DNA from: Lentibacillus jeotgali
GTDB taxonomy: Bacteria; Bacillota; Bacilli; Bacillales; Amphibacillaceae
NCBI RefSeq assembly: GCF_000224785.1
Contig: NZ_AGAV01000018.1
Coordinates: 124,001-188,000 of the forward strand
Length of the DNA: 64,000 nucleotides
Direction of reading: 5' to 3'
Below are positions 1-8,638 of this stretch, piece by piece (the first letter of the stretch is position 1; each line of letters opens with the position of its first letter). The notes below the pieces were generated by a model that saw only the letters and a program-made list of their open reading frames with translations, did no database searches and was not told where the DNA came from. A program made the translations under genes and the position numbers.

Positions 1-1
1 A

Positions 2-598
2 TGCTGCAGGAGTATGCATCCGTCAATAGAAGCTGCATTAAAAATAAAAGAATCAAAAATTAATCCGGATGAAATTGTATCAATTAAAGTTAAAACGTAT
101 GAAGTTGCAAAAATTCAATGCGGATATACCAATAACCCCCAGAATTCCACAGATGCCAAATTCAGTATTCCGTATGGTGTTGCAGTAGCTCTAATTGATG
201 GGAAGGCATTAATTAATCAATTCACTGAAGAAAGAATTCAGGATATAAGAATTTTGAGACTTGCACAGAAAGTAGACGTTATTATTGATGAAAAGTTTGA
301 AAGAAGCTATCCAAAAAACTGGGGATGTTCATTAGAAGTTAAAACAAATGATAAGACGTATATTAAGGAAATAATAAATGCTAAAGGTGATCCAACGAAT
401 CCTTTAACATTAAATGAACTTGAAGAAAAGTTCCTGTACCTTTCTAAGAATTTACTGGGAATACCACAGGCTTCAAGTATTGTTGCTGCAATACGCAATT
501 TAGAAACTGTAGAAGACATAACAGAGCTTTTGGCTCTTTGTAAACCGTTAAGGAGTTCTCATTATACGAAGGGGAGGGGAGCAAATGACATTTACTAA
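2..598 (+). CDS. MmgE/PrpD family protein, C-terminal part (cut by window edge)
   Basis: The reading frame is open to the left edge, so the gene starts outside the window. The first visible residues, around CRSMHPSIEAAL, match the conserved Cys-x-x-HP-x-I-(D/E)-AAL stretch that lies inside MmgE/PrpD proteins (2-methylcitrate dehydratase, cis-aconitate decarboxylase and relatives), so position 14 is not a true start. About 198 residues remain of a family usually near 450. The stop lies 14 nt inside the following PrpF gene, so the two are translationally coupled. The family dehydrates or isomerises tricarboxylates; the exact substrate cannot be told from this fragment. Confidence 0.85.
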   Translation, partial: CCRSMHPSIEAALKIKESKINPDEIVSIKVKTYEVAKIQCGYTNNPQNSTDAKFSIPYGVAVALIDGKALINQFTEERIQDIRILRLAQKVDVIIDEKFERSYPKNWGCSLEVKTNDKTYIKEIINAKGDPTNPLTLNELEEKFLYLSKNLLGIPQASSIVAAIRNLETVEDITELLALCKPLRSSHYTKGRGANDIY

Positions 599-1742
599 AA
601 TTCCATGCGTATTAATGAGGGGAGGAACAAGCAAGGGTCTTATAATTAACAAACAACATCTCCCAACTGATCCTAGTAATCGAAATAAAGCAATACTCAG
701 GATATATGGGAGTCCTGATAAAAGACAAATTGATGGGGTAGGAGGCGGTACTCCTCTTACTAGCAAAGTTGCCTTAATTAAAAAATCAGATGATGAAAAT
801 ATTGATATTATTTATACATTTGGTCAGGTCAGCCTTTTTAATGAAGAAATAGATTATAAACCAACATGTGGCAACATGGCAGCTGCAGTCGGTCTGTATG
901 CTGTGGAAGAAGGATTTTGTCAGCCGGCAGATGGTGTTACCACTGTCAGAATATATAATACAAATACTAAAAAAGTTATTGAAACAGATGTACCGACTAC
1001 AAGGAATGGACCTGTCTTTAACGGCGATTATTCAATTGACGGTGTACCTGGAAAGGCCCCTCGGATTAATGTGAGTTTTATAGATTCGGGTGGCGCGATC
1101 ACTGGGAATGTACTTCCAACCGGTCATGTCAGGGATATTGTTAAAGCGAAGTCAGGGTTAGAATATGAAGTTTCTGTAATTGACTCCGCAAATACGCTTG
1201 TATTTGTGACAGCAGATCAATTAAATATAGCGGGAACTGAAATAGGCAATGCATTTAATGAAAAATCTATACTTGCGACGTTAGAAGAAATCAGAATAAG
1301 CGTAGGTGTTCAGATTGGCCTGATTGAAAAGGATGAAATAGTTGAACCCACTTCACACGCTCTGCCAAAGATTGCCGTCATATCTGAACCGGCTAATTAC
1401 AAAAGCAGTACTGGAATCGATATTAATCGTATGGATATTGATATAACTGGCAGATACATTTCCATGGGTACACTGCATCAAGCGTTTGCCGTAAGTGGAG
1501 GGATAGCAATTGCAACAGCGGGGTTAATCCCAGGAACAAATGTGGCAGATATATTGTCTGACGTTAACGGACCAGTTAATATTGGTCATCCTTCAGGTTT
1601 TATCGAAGTTGAAGCAGATGTTGATAATATGAATGGTCAATATGTTGTGAACCGTGCGACCATCGGGAGAACAGCAAGGTATTTAATGAAGGGATATTGC
1701 GGTGTCCCTTCCGAGTTATTCCAGGAAAAGTGTTACAACTAA
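585..1742 (+). CDS. PrpF-family isomerase (methylaconitate/oxalomesaconate isomerase-like)
   Basis: The 385-residue protein has the PrpF layout with a diaminopimelate-epimerase fold. The N-terminal MRGGTSKG motif comes first, a conserved Lys follows GGGTPLTSK near residue 60, and the catalytic-Cys motif CGNMAAAVG is near residue 95. Members move double bonds in methylaconitate, 4-oxalomesaconate or 3-methylitaconate without cofactors. The ATG at 585 follows a strong GGGAGGGG site. It overlaps the MmgE/PrpD gene by 14 nt, so the two probably act on the same unsaturated tricarboxylate. A strong hairpin follows the stop. The family call is secure and the substrate is not. Confidence 0.88.
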   Translation: MTFTKIPCVLMRGGTSKGLIINKQHLPTDPSNRNKAILRIYGSPDKRQIDGVGGGTPLTSKVALIKKSDDENIDIIYTFGQVSLFNEEIDYKPTCGNMAAAVGLYAVEEGFCQPADGVTTVRIYNTNTKKVIETDVPTTRNGPVFNGDYSIDGVPGKAPRINVSFIDSGGAITGNVLPTGHVRDIVKAKSGLEYEVSVIDSANTLVFVTADQLNIAGTEIGNAFNEKSILATLEEIRISVGVQIGLIEKDEIVEPTSHALPKIAVISEPANYKSSTGIDINRMDIDITGRYISMGTLHQAFAVSGGIAIATAGLIPGTNVADILSDVNGPVNIGHPSGFIEVEADVDNMNGQYVVNRATIGRTARYLMKGYCGVPSELFQEKCYN

Positions 1743-1763
1743 TTAAAAGATATGTGCATAAAC

Positions 1764-1800
1764 AAAGCTGTGTAACTATAAGTTGTTACACAGCTTTTTT
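1764..1800. terminator. Bidirectional intrinsic terminator
   Basis: A perfect 13-bp inverted repeat (1764-1776 with 1785-1797, 8-nt loop) ends in a T run on the plus strand and has an A run on the other side. It lies between the convergent prpF-like gene and the LysR gene, so it can serve both. Confidence 0.9.
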
Positions 1801-1805
1801 ACGGC

Positions 1806-2666
1806 CTATACATCATAATGGTTTCTGATGAATCTCACAAAAGAATTGACAACGTTCAACTCTAAAAGTTCCTGCCGGTGGAGAAGCCAGGTTTTTCTAA
1901 GTATTTTTTTATTATCTTCCTCTAGGTCAACAGTATAAAAGTTGTCTTCTTCATTCAGTGAAATACTTGGGAAGATGCCAAATCCGAGTCCTTTTCTAAC
2001 CAGCTCTTTGCAGGTTTCTATTCGGTCTACTTCCATGGAAACCTGCGGAGGCATCGTAAATTTGTTCTTCCACCAGTTTTCAATCGTATTTTTTAAATGA
2101 AAATCTGTGTGATACCGTATTAAATTGAGCTTTGGGAGGTTCTCTATATTTACTTTATCTGTGGAGGTTACACATAATGTCTCCTCATTTAATATGAGCT
2201 GCTCTCCGGTCCAATTATGTTCTCCCCGAAGTATGGCAACATGAACTTCTTCACTCTGCAATTTTGATAAAATTCTTGAACTCCACCCGGTTGTAAGACT
2301 TACTTCCACTTTAGGGTACTGTGAAAGAAATCCTTCAAGCAATAATGGAAGCTTGTAGAGAGCGAAATTACTGGAAACCCCCAGTCTAAGGGTACCTTGG
2401 ACTTCACCTTCTATATTTTTGATTTCATCTATAGTTTTTCGCAATTCTTTTATCATTTTATTTGCGTAGTCTACCAGATACAACCCCTGGTTAGTGAATG
2501 TCACGCCTTTATTTCCACGGGATATGATTTTAGCCTGAAATGTTTTTTCCATCTGTTTAATACGATAGGTTAATGCAGGTTGAGATATATACAGTTTTTC
2601 TGCTGTATTTGTGATTGTCCCTTCTTCGTATAAAGTAATCAGCAACTCCCAGTCTTTTTCATTCAT
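1806..2666 (-). CDS. LysR-family transcriptional regulator
   Basis: This is a 286-residue LysR protein. The N-terminal winged helix-turn-helix spans about residues 1-60 and includes the typical EGTITNTAEKLYISQPALTYRIKQ region. A periplasmic-binding-protein-like effector domain follows, from about residue 88 to the end. The gene is divergent from the TcuA-like flavoprotein gene and convergent with the prpF-like gene. In Salmonella the LysR protein TcuR controls tricarballylate use next to tcuA, so a similar tricarboxylate-responsive role here is a reasonable inference. The start has an AAAGGGG site about 9 nt upstream. Confidence 0.88.
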   Translation of the reverse strand: MNEKDWELLITLYEEGTITNTAEKLYISQPALTYRIKQMEKTFQAKIISRGNKGVTFTNQGLYLVDYANKMIKELRKTIDEIKNIEGEVQGTLRLGVSSNFALYKLPLLLEGFLSQYPKVEVSLTTGWSSRILSKLQSEEVHVAILRGEHNWTGEQLILNEETLCVTSTDKVNIENLPKLNLIRYHTDFHLKNTIENWWKNKFTMPPQVSMEVDRIETCKELVRKGLGFGIFPSISLNEEDNFYTVDLEEDNKKILRKTWLLHRQELLELNVVNSFVRFIRNHYDV

Positions 2667-2750
2667 GAATAAAAACCCCTTTAATTTTATGGCTTTATTA
2701 TACCTAATTCTAGTGTTTATATAAAATTTTTTTATGGTATGGAATAAATT

Positions 2751-2767
2751 ATAAGTATTTTACTTAT
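2751..2767. promoter_or_regulatory. Candidate LysR operator (perfect dyad)
   Basis: ATAAGTA-TTT-TACTTAT is a perfect 7-bp-arm inverted repeat in the LysR/TcuA-like divergent intergenic region. It contains a T-N11-A LysR-type core. The AT-rich sequence makes chance dyads fairly likely, so this is a candidate only. Confidence 0.4.
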
Positions 2768-2833
2768 GAAAAACGATAAATTATATTGATACTAAATCGA
2801 TTTTGATAAAAATTCAAAACTTTAACTGGAGTG

Positions 2834-4348
2834 ATGGAATTGGTACATGAAAATCATTCATATGATGTTGTTGTTGTCGGAGCTGGTAATGCTGCTTTAT
2901 GTGCTGCTATAGCATCAAAGGAAAAGCATGCCAGAGTGTTGGTGTTAGAAAAAGGGCCAAGACATAAACGTGGAGGAAATTCATTTTTTACTGACGGAGC
3001 TATTCGTTTTGCGTTTAGTGGATTAGATGAACTAAGGGAAGTTATTCCGAAAATTTCAGATGAGGAAGCATCAAAAATTAATATGCCACCATATACAGAA
3101 GAGCAATATTACCGTGATCTCATGAATGCTACCAATAATAGGTCGGAAGAAGAATTAGCAACACATCTCGTTTCAAAATCCTATGAAACAATCAAATGGA
3201 TGCATGAAAATAAAATCGACTTTGATCTTATATATGATAATCAGTCTTTTGTTAAAGATGGAATTAATCATTTTTGGGGGGGACTACCAGTAAAGACAAG
3301 TAACAGAGGTGTGGGCTTGATTAATCAGCTTAATTCCAGGGCCGAAGAATTAGGGATAGATGTATGGTATGAGTCACCGGCTACTCAAATTAACAAGCAT
3401 GATAACGAAATAGCTTCAATTGAAGTAAATAAAAATGGAGAAGAAGTCACAGTACAAACAAAAAGTGTTGTTTTAGCATGCGGAAGCTTCGAGGCCAACA
3501 AAAAACTCCGCTCAAAAAACCTTGGTGACATCTGGGATAATGCAATTATAAGGGGAACTGAATTTAATACAGGCGATGGCTTATCAATGGCTTTTGAAAT
3601 TGGGGCCCAGCCTTTTGGAGAGTGGAATGGGTGCCATTCAATAGGAACAGATGCCAACGCACCCAAAACTGGTGATTTTACAAAGCCGGGCGACATATTT
3701 AAAAAACACTCTTATCCATTGGGGATCATGATTAATAAGGAAGGAAACCGTTTTGTTGATGAGGGAGCGGACTTCAGAAACTTTACCTATGCCAAATATG
3801 GACGAGAAATATTAAAACAGCCTGGCCATGTGGCATACCAAATTTACGATTCACAAGTTAGAGATATGCTGCGTGACGAGTATGGTAAAGCGGAGGCGAC
3901 CTGTTATAAGGCAGACACTCTTGAGGAACTGGTTAATCAGCTTGATGTTGATAAAGACCAATTTTTGAAGACATTTCAAGCATATAATGCCGCTGTCCAG
4001 GACGGAGACTTTAATCCGGCTGAAAAAGACAACAAAGCGACAAAAGGTATCACGCCACCTAAATCAAACTGGGCTTTGAAAATGGAAAAAGGTCCTTTTT
4101 ATGCTTTTCCGGTTACATGTGGCATTACGTTTTGCTTTGGCGGTTTAAAAGCAAATAATAAAGGAGAAGTTCTTGATCCCAACAACCAACCAATCCAAGG
4201 ACTTTATGCTGCTGGAGAAATGATTGGTGGAATCTTTTATGGTAACTATCCTGGTGGCTCAGGTTTGATGTCGGGGGCAGTATTTGGAAAAACGGCAGGT
4301 ACGTCAGCAGGGAGATATGCAGCGGCCCAAAAACAGGCTGAATTTTAA
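2834..4348 (+). CDS. TcuA-like FAD-dependent tricarballylate dehydrogenase / fumarate-reductase-type flavoprotein
   Basis: About 504 residues. The Rossmann FAD motif VVVGAGNAALCAA is near the N-terminus, and the C-terminal FAD segment reads GLYAAGEMIGGIFYGNYPGG, as in the FAD_binding_2 family. Family resemblance is closest to TcuA, which oxidises tricarballylate to cis-aconitate. This fits the neighbouring MmgE/PrpD and PrpF genes, which handle aconitate-type acids, although they lie on the far side of the LysR gene. No TcuB-like electron-transfer partner is visible. The start is uncertain: GTG 2831 and ATG 2834 sit too close to the only GGAG (2828-2831), while TTG at 2840 has good spacing. 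Confidence 0.8.
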   Translation: MELVHENHSYDVVVVGAGNAALCAAIASKEKHARVLVLEKGPRHKRGGNSFFTDGAIRFAFSGLDELREVIPKISDEEASKINMPPYTEEQYYRDLMNATNNRSEEELATHLVSKSYETIKWMHENKIDFDLIYDNQSFVKDGINHFWGGLPVKTSNRGVGLINQLNSRAEELGIDVWYESPATQINKHDNEIASIEVNKNGEEVTVQTKSVVLACGSFEANKKLRSKNLGDIWDNAIIRGTEFNTGDGLSMAFEIGAQPFGEWNGCHSIGTDANAPKTGDFTKPGDIFKKHSYPLGIMINKEGNRFVDEGADFRNFTYAKYGREILKQPGHVAYQIYDSQVRDMLRDEYGKAEATCYKADTLEELVNQLDVDKDQFLKTFQAYNAAVQDGDFNPAEKDNKATKGITPPKSNWALKMEKGPFYAFPVTCGITFCFGGLKANNKGEVLDPNNQPIQGLYAAGEMIGGIFYGNYPGGSGLMSGAVFGKTAGTSAGRYAAAQKQAEF

Positions 4349-4671
4349 TATTTCATCGTAAAGCCCGTGAAATAATAATGGAATAGGTAGCATGATGTAT
4401 TTGTCCGTGAGCCCTTGTAGAAGTGGAGCGGCTTGAACCATTCTTCGATAAGGCATAAAAGCGGATAGATGACAGAAGCTTCAAGAATATTCATTTCAAG
4501 CATGGAAAAGGAAGTATGATGGGGGCATTTCCATCGTTTAAGTGTCACGCATTATGCCATAACGAAAGGGCGTGCCGTCTGCGTCTGTTTTCGCAATATC
4601 AAAAACGGTTTTGTCGGCTTTGAGGCAATTGCCGAGGTGACCCCAAAATGGTAGGTTTATTAGCAGTTAAT
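4349..4671. other. Unassigned intergenic stretch, possibly a degenerate gene relic
   Basis: About 320 bp without a convincing gene. The minus strand holds two adjoining open stretches, about 4550-4650 and 4345-4548, that read like ordinary protein sequence but are broken by a stop and have no ribosome binding site. They could be a decayed transposase or other gene. I do not recognise the family. Confidence 0.3.
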
Positions 4672-4723
4672 TGGCAGGTATGAATACGGTAGTAAGCCGG
4701 ATTCATACCTGCCATTTTTTTTT
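4672..4723 (+). terminator. Intrinsic terminator
   Basis: A 14-bp perfect inverted repeat (4672-4685 with 4701-4714) is followed by nine T residues. It separates the TcuA-like region from the SSS-hyuAB operon. Confidence 0.9.
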
Positions 4724-4848
4724 ATCAGCCTTATTATAATCATAGTCGGTGTATTCTTCAACTCTCTTTTTTCAATTTCCTGCTTCATGAAGAACTGCTC
4801 TTGTTTATCATTATCGGTTTTGTTTTATCTCAAATACATTCTTTGAAA

Positions 4849-4896
4849 ATAGGAATTTTAATTCCTTTTTAAATGAAAACGGTTTATTTATTCCTT
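4849..4896 (+). promoter_or_regulatory. Operator block A, shared with the rpiR/gltS promoter
   Basis: The dyad GGAATTTTAATTCC is followed after 14 nt by CGGTTTATTTATTCCTT. The same arrangement with identical spacing recurs at 11464-11511, in front of the gltS-like gene. A -10-like TATACT lies just downstream at 4906-4911. The shared block points to a common regulator, most simply the RpiR protein encoded at 10565-11416. That assignment is inference. Confidence 0.6.
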
Positions 4897-4937
4897 GTTA
4901 TTTGTTATACTTTAAAAAATGGAAATGGGGTGAAGAT

Positions 4938-5090
4938 ATGAAATCATCAGAAAATAAAAATGAAAAAGCTATGGAGGAGAAAATGGATGAGGTGCCGGCT
5001 CCTGCACTTAAAATGATTTTTGTTTTGCTGTTAGTTTCTGGGGTCGGGATTCTTTACCTTCTGTTTTGGGAATTAATTTTAACACTTTGA
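4938..5090 (+). CDS. Small single-span membrane protein upstream of an SSS symporter
   Basis: 50 residues. A charged N-terminal half (about residues 1-20) is followed by one hydrophobic span of about 25 residues ending at the C-terminus. The ATG at 4938 has GGGGTGA just upstream, and an in-frame earlier start at 4902 lacks a site. The stop is 14 nt before the symporter start, so the two are in one operon. A second, unrelated-looking small membrane protein (18772-18948) precedes the other SSS gene in this window. A role as accessory subunit of the transporter is inferred from position only. Confidence 0.7.
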   Translation: MKSSENKNEKAMEEKMDEVPAPALKMIFVLLLVSGVGILYLLFWELILTL

Positions 5091-5104
5091 TAGGAGGTGG
5101 ATGA

Positions 5105-6550
5105 ATGTTTGAGTTAATTTTTATAATCGTCTATTTTGGTATTATGATGGCCATCGGTCCTTTGGCTGGACGGCAAATGAAAAAAGGAACATCATCCGAC
5201 TTTATTCTTGCTGGGAAAAAAGCCCCTACATTATTGGTTACCGGTGGAATTGTAGCAACGATGATTAATTCAGCCACTTTGCTTGGTTTCACAGGTTCGG
5301 GATTTTCGCTTGGCATTTCCGCTTATTTTTCTGCAGTAGGCTACATGATTATCATAACCTGGATGGGGTTTTGGTTTATTCCCCGGATAAGACGAGCCAA
5401 TATTGCGACAATACCTGAACTTTTTGGAAGATATTTAGGCGTTCCCCATCGTTTAGTCAGCATGGTATTGGTTATGTTTCGTGACGTTGGTGTCACGGCA
5501 GGAGCTATCATCGGTATGGCAACAATTTTCCAATTATTGTTTGATATACCGTTGGACTTGGCATTGGTGATTACGTTGGGTGTGACACTTTTCTTTACTG
5601 TCACTGGTGGCATGTGGGCCGTTATGGTGACCGATTCAATACAAACGGCGTTGTTATTAATAGGAACCATACTGTTAATCCCGTTGGGTATTGCGTATAT
5701 CGGCGGATGGGAGTCCTTTACTAGCTTAATCCCTTCGACGCACGTAAATATTTGGAACGCAGGGGGATCTCAGGCATTCGCTTGGGTATTAATGGGAGCG
5801 TTTACAGCGATAGGGTATCAGACGTTAGTTCAAAGAGGATTGTCAGCTAAAAGTGAGGAAGTAGCGAAAAAAGGATTTTTGTATGGGGGAATTATAACGC
5901 TTGTTTGGTATATAGTTCCGTTTCTGATAGGAACTATAGCTGTTGTGATTTTTCCTGATATTAGTCCTGACAGTGCGTATGTCAGTATGGCAGAGCTTTT
6001 TGGCGAGTTTGGCAGTATATTTTTTATCACCCTTGTTATTGCATCATGTATATCCACATTAAGTTCAACGATTTTGACTACCAGTTCGAATTTGTCAATT
6101 GATGTGTATAAGGAATTAATAAATCCCAATGCAACTGAGAAACAAGTTGTGTTTGTTACGAGAATATCAATTTTTATAGTTGCAATTGTAGGGACGTTAA
6201 TCGCCCGCGCTCTGCCGTATATTCTGGAACTCTTACTGATTGGTGGACGTATTATGGGTGCCTCACTTTCCCCAGTATTAATTTCTCTGGTTTTCTGGAA
6301 AGCATCCCGCCGAGCGCCGAAATCAACAATCAGTGCGATGGTTGTAGGTGCAATGGTAACGATTGTCAGTTTGTTAATTGGTCAAAGTGTTTCTCCCGAG
6401 GAAGAGGGCGGAGTGGTCATGCTGTGGGCTATAGATCCTGTATTACTTGGATTGCCCGTAACTATAGGAATTTTAGTGATCGGCGTATTGTTCGAGACGC
6501 GAAACAAAAATATGAATATCCCTGTAGCTGATAATGTGAAATCCAACTAA
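5105..6550 (+). CDS. Sodium:solute symporter (SSS family)
   Basis: 481 residues, almost entirely membrane-spanning, with about 13 predicted spans. It has the SSS-type N-terminal region (GRQMKKGTSSDFILAGKK) and the conserved early GG-x-VATMINSATLLGF segment. An AGGAGGTGG site precedes the ATG. It is followed 18 nt later by hyuA, so it probably imports the hydantoin, oxoproline or related lactam that HyuAB opens. The solute cannot be read from sequence. Confidence 0.88.
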   Translation: MFELIFIIVYFGIMMAIGPLAGRQMKKGTSSDFILAGKKAPTLLVTGGIVATMINSATLLGFTGSGFSLGISAYFSAVGYMIIITWMGFWFIPRIRRANIATIPELFGRYLGVPHRLVSMVLVMFRDVGVTAGAIIGMATIFQLLFDIPLDLALVITLGVTLFFTVTGGMWAVMVTDSIQTALLLIGTILLIPLGIAYIGGWESFTSLIPSTHVNIWNAGGSQAFAWVLMGAFTAIGYQTLVQRGLSAKSEEVAKKGFLYGGIITLVWYIVPFLIGTIAVVIFPDISPDSAYVSMAELFGEFGSIFFITLVIASCISTLSSTILTTSSNLSIDVYKELINPNATEKQVVFVTRISIFIVAIVGTLIARALPYILELLLIGGRIMGASLSPVLISLVFWKASRRAPKSTISAMVVGAMVTIVSLLIGQSVSPEEEGGVVMLWAIDPVLLGLPVTIGILVIGVLFETRNKNMNIPVADNVKSN

Positions 6551-6568
6551 CTTGAGGAGGAATTTTAT

Positions 6569-8638
6569 ATGAAATATCGTTTGGGTGTAGATACAGGAGG
6601 CACTTTTACAGACATTGCTTTATTAAACGAAGAAACGGGGGAAATTTCCGTTTCAAAAGTTCCCTCAACGCCTGATAACCCTTCACAGGCTGTCCTGAAG
6701 GGATCTAATCAGCTGTTAAAATCGGAAGGCAAATCCGCAGAGGATATTTCTTTCTTTATCCATGGAACGACCGTTGCAACAAATACACTTCTTGAACGTA
6801 AAGGAGCAAAAACAGCGCTTATAACTACGGAAGGCTTTAAAGATGTGTTAGAAATTGGCAGGCAGGCCAGGCCTGATCTTTATGATTTTCGAGCCAGGAA
6901 ATCTGAAGTATTGATCCCACGGAATCTCAGGTATGAGGTATCGGAAAGAATTTTGCATACAGGTGACGTAATTAGTGATTTGGATATAGAGGAAACAAGA
7001 TCGGTTATTCAACAATTAAAGAAACTAGGTGTGCAATCAATTGCTGTTAGTCTGATCAATTCATATGTCAATAATGAACATGAAAAAAGAATAAAAGGTA
7101 TCATTGAAGAAGAATATGATCAGGCCTATGTCACTATTTCCAGTGAGATCTTGTCGGAATATAAAGAATATGAAAGGACCAGTTCCGTCGTTGCCAACTC
7201 TTATGTACTGCCTAAAATGAATCGATATATTCATCATTTATCAGATAACCTGAAAGCTAACGACGTTAAATCAGATTTATATATTATGCAATCCAACGGC
7301 GGGGTTATTGATGCTGAAACAGCAAGGGATGTACCTGCTCGTACAGTTTTATCGGGACCGGCTGGAGGTACGTTGGCCGGCCAGCAAATCTCACAGACGA
7401 CAGATTTCAGTAACTTAATCACAATTGACATGGGCGGGACAAGTTTAGATACGAGTCTCATTAAAAATGGAGAACCACAATTTACGACTTTAAGTGAAAT
7501 TAACGGAAACCCCATAAAATTCCCAATGGTTGAAATGCATACAATTGGCTCAGGCGGCGGAAGTATTGCATGGATTGATTCCGGCGGTGCTTTGCGTGTC
7601 GGGCCGCATAGTGCAGGATCAGAACCCGGACCTGTCTGTTACGACAAAGGAGGTTATGAACCGACTGTTACCGATGCAGATGTAATTCTGGGAAAAATCA
7701 ATCCAGACTATATTTTAGGCGGTGACATGCAGATAAATATAGCCAAAGCCAAAGCGGCAGTCGAAGAAAAAATTGCTAAACCATTGAATTTATCTATTGA
7801 AGAGGCTGCTGAGGGAATTTTAAGAGTTGTGAATGCCAATATGGTCAGAGGCATTCGCGTAGTATCACTGGAAAAAGGGCACGACCCCCGTGATTTTGCA
7901 TTAGTTGCGTTTGGAGGAGCAGGACCGCTTCATGCTGTTGATCTTGCCAGGGAACTTCTATGTGAAACAGTTATCGTCCCATCTAACCCCGGAATCACAA
8001 GTGCTATTGGCATGTTAACAGCTGATGTTCGGCATGACTATGTTCAAACAGTGGCTCAGGAAGCACACACATTGAATATTGAAGACGTTCATGACACTTT
8101 ATCTGAAATGCAGCGGGAGGCTTTGGAACAATTAAACAAAGAAGGATTTGCGGAGAAAGATAAAGCGTTAGTGGTTGAATTGGATTTGCGGTATGCTAAA
8201 CAGGCACATGAAATTTCTGTGCCATTAGATGTCGATTATTTGGATGATAAGCAAATAGACAAGGCTATCAATAAATTTCATGATGCTCATAAGGAAGTTT
8301 ATGGTTTCAGCAGAGAGGGCGAAATTATTGAACTAGTAAATATTCGACTAATCGCGTTTGGCAATTTATCGAGAACCCGATTAAATAAAGGATACTTTAA
8401 CCACAATAAAGAGGTCACACCAATCGAACACCGTAACGTATTCTTTGATGGGAACTTTTATGAAACTCCTGTTTTCAATCGCACAGATTTAAGCAATGCA
8501 TTTAAATTGACAGGCCCCGCGGTTGTCGAGCAGCTTGATTCAACAATTGTTATCGGACCAAACCAAGAAGCTCAAACGGACGTTTCAGGGAATCTTATCA
8601 TTAATTTAAGTTATAGGAGGGAGTCTCATAATGAGTAA
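6569..8638 (+). CDS. hyuA: Hydantoinase/oxoprolinase subunit A (HyuA)
   Basis: 689 residues. The N-terminal actin-like ATPase motif is GVDTGGTFTDIAL, followed by HGTTVATNTLLERKGAKTAL. A central glycine-rich ATPase motif (MHTIGSGGGSIAWID) and the conserved VSLEKGHDPRDF...FGGAGPLHAVDLA region come later. Members hydrolyse cyclic amides such as 5-oxoproline or N-methylhydantoin with ATP, or are carboxylase subunits. GAGGAGG precedes the start. The gene overlaps hyuB by 8 nt, as expected for subunits of one enzyme. Its 3' end (GPAVVEQLDSTIVI) gives a direct model for what the interrupted second hyuA at 27369 has lost. Confidence 0.92.
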   Translation: MKYRLGVDTGGTFTDIALLNEETGEISVSKVPSTPDNPSQAVLKGSNQLLKSEGKSAEDISFFIHGTTVATNTLLERKGAKTALITTEGFKDVLEIGRQARPDLYDFRARKSEVLIPRNLRYEVSERILHTGDVISDLDIEETRSVIQQLKKLGVQSIAVSLINSYVNNEHEKRIKGIIEEEYDQAYVTISSEILSEYKEYERTSSVVANSYVLPKMNRYIHHLSDNLKANDVKSDLYIMQSNGGVIDAETARDVPARTVLSGPAGGTLAGQQISQTTDFSNLITIDMGGTSLDTSLIKNGEPQFTTLSEINGNPIKFPMVEMHTIGSGGGSIAWIDSGGALRVGPHSAGSEPGPVCYDKGGYEPTVTDADVILGKINPDYILGGDMQINIAKAKAAVEEKIAKPLNLSIEEAAEGILRVVNANMVRGIRVVSLEKGHDPRDFALVAFGGAGPLHAVDLARELLCETVIVPSNPGITSAIGMLTADVRHDYVQTVAQEAHTLNIEDVHDTLSEMQREALEQLNKEGFAEKDKALVVELDLRYAKQAHEISVPLDVDYLDDKQIDKAINKFHDAHKEVYGFSREGEIIELVNIRLIAFGNLSRTRLNKGYFNHNKEVTPIEHRNVFFDGNFYETPVFNRTDLSNAFKLTGPAVVEQLDSTIVIGPNQEAQTDVSGNLIINLSYRRESHNE

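Noticed and set aside
4874-4887. cre-like site (CcpA) upstream of the first small membrane protein
   Set aside because: TGAAAACGGTTTAT lacks the terminal CA, and its CGGTTTATTT half is explained better by the block shared with the gltS promoter.
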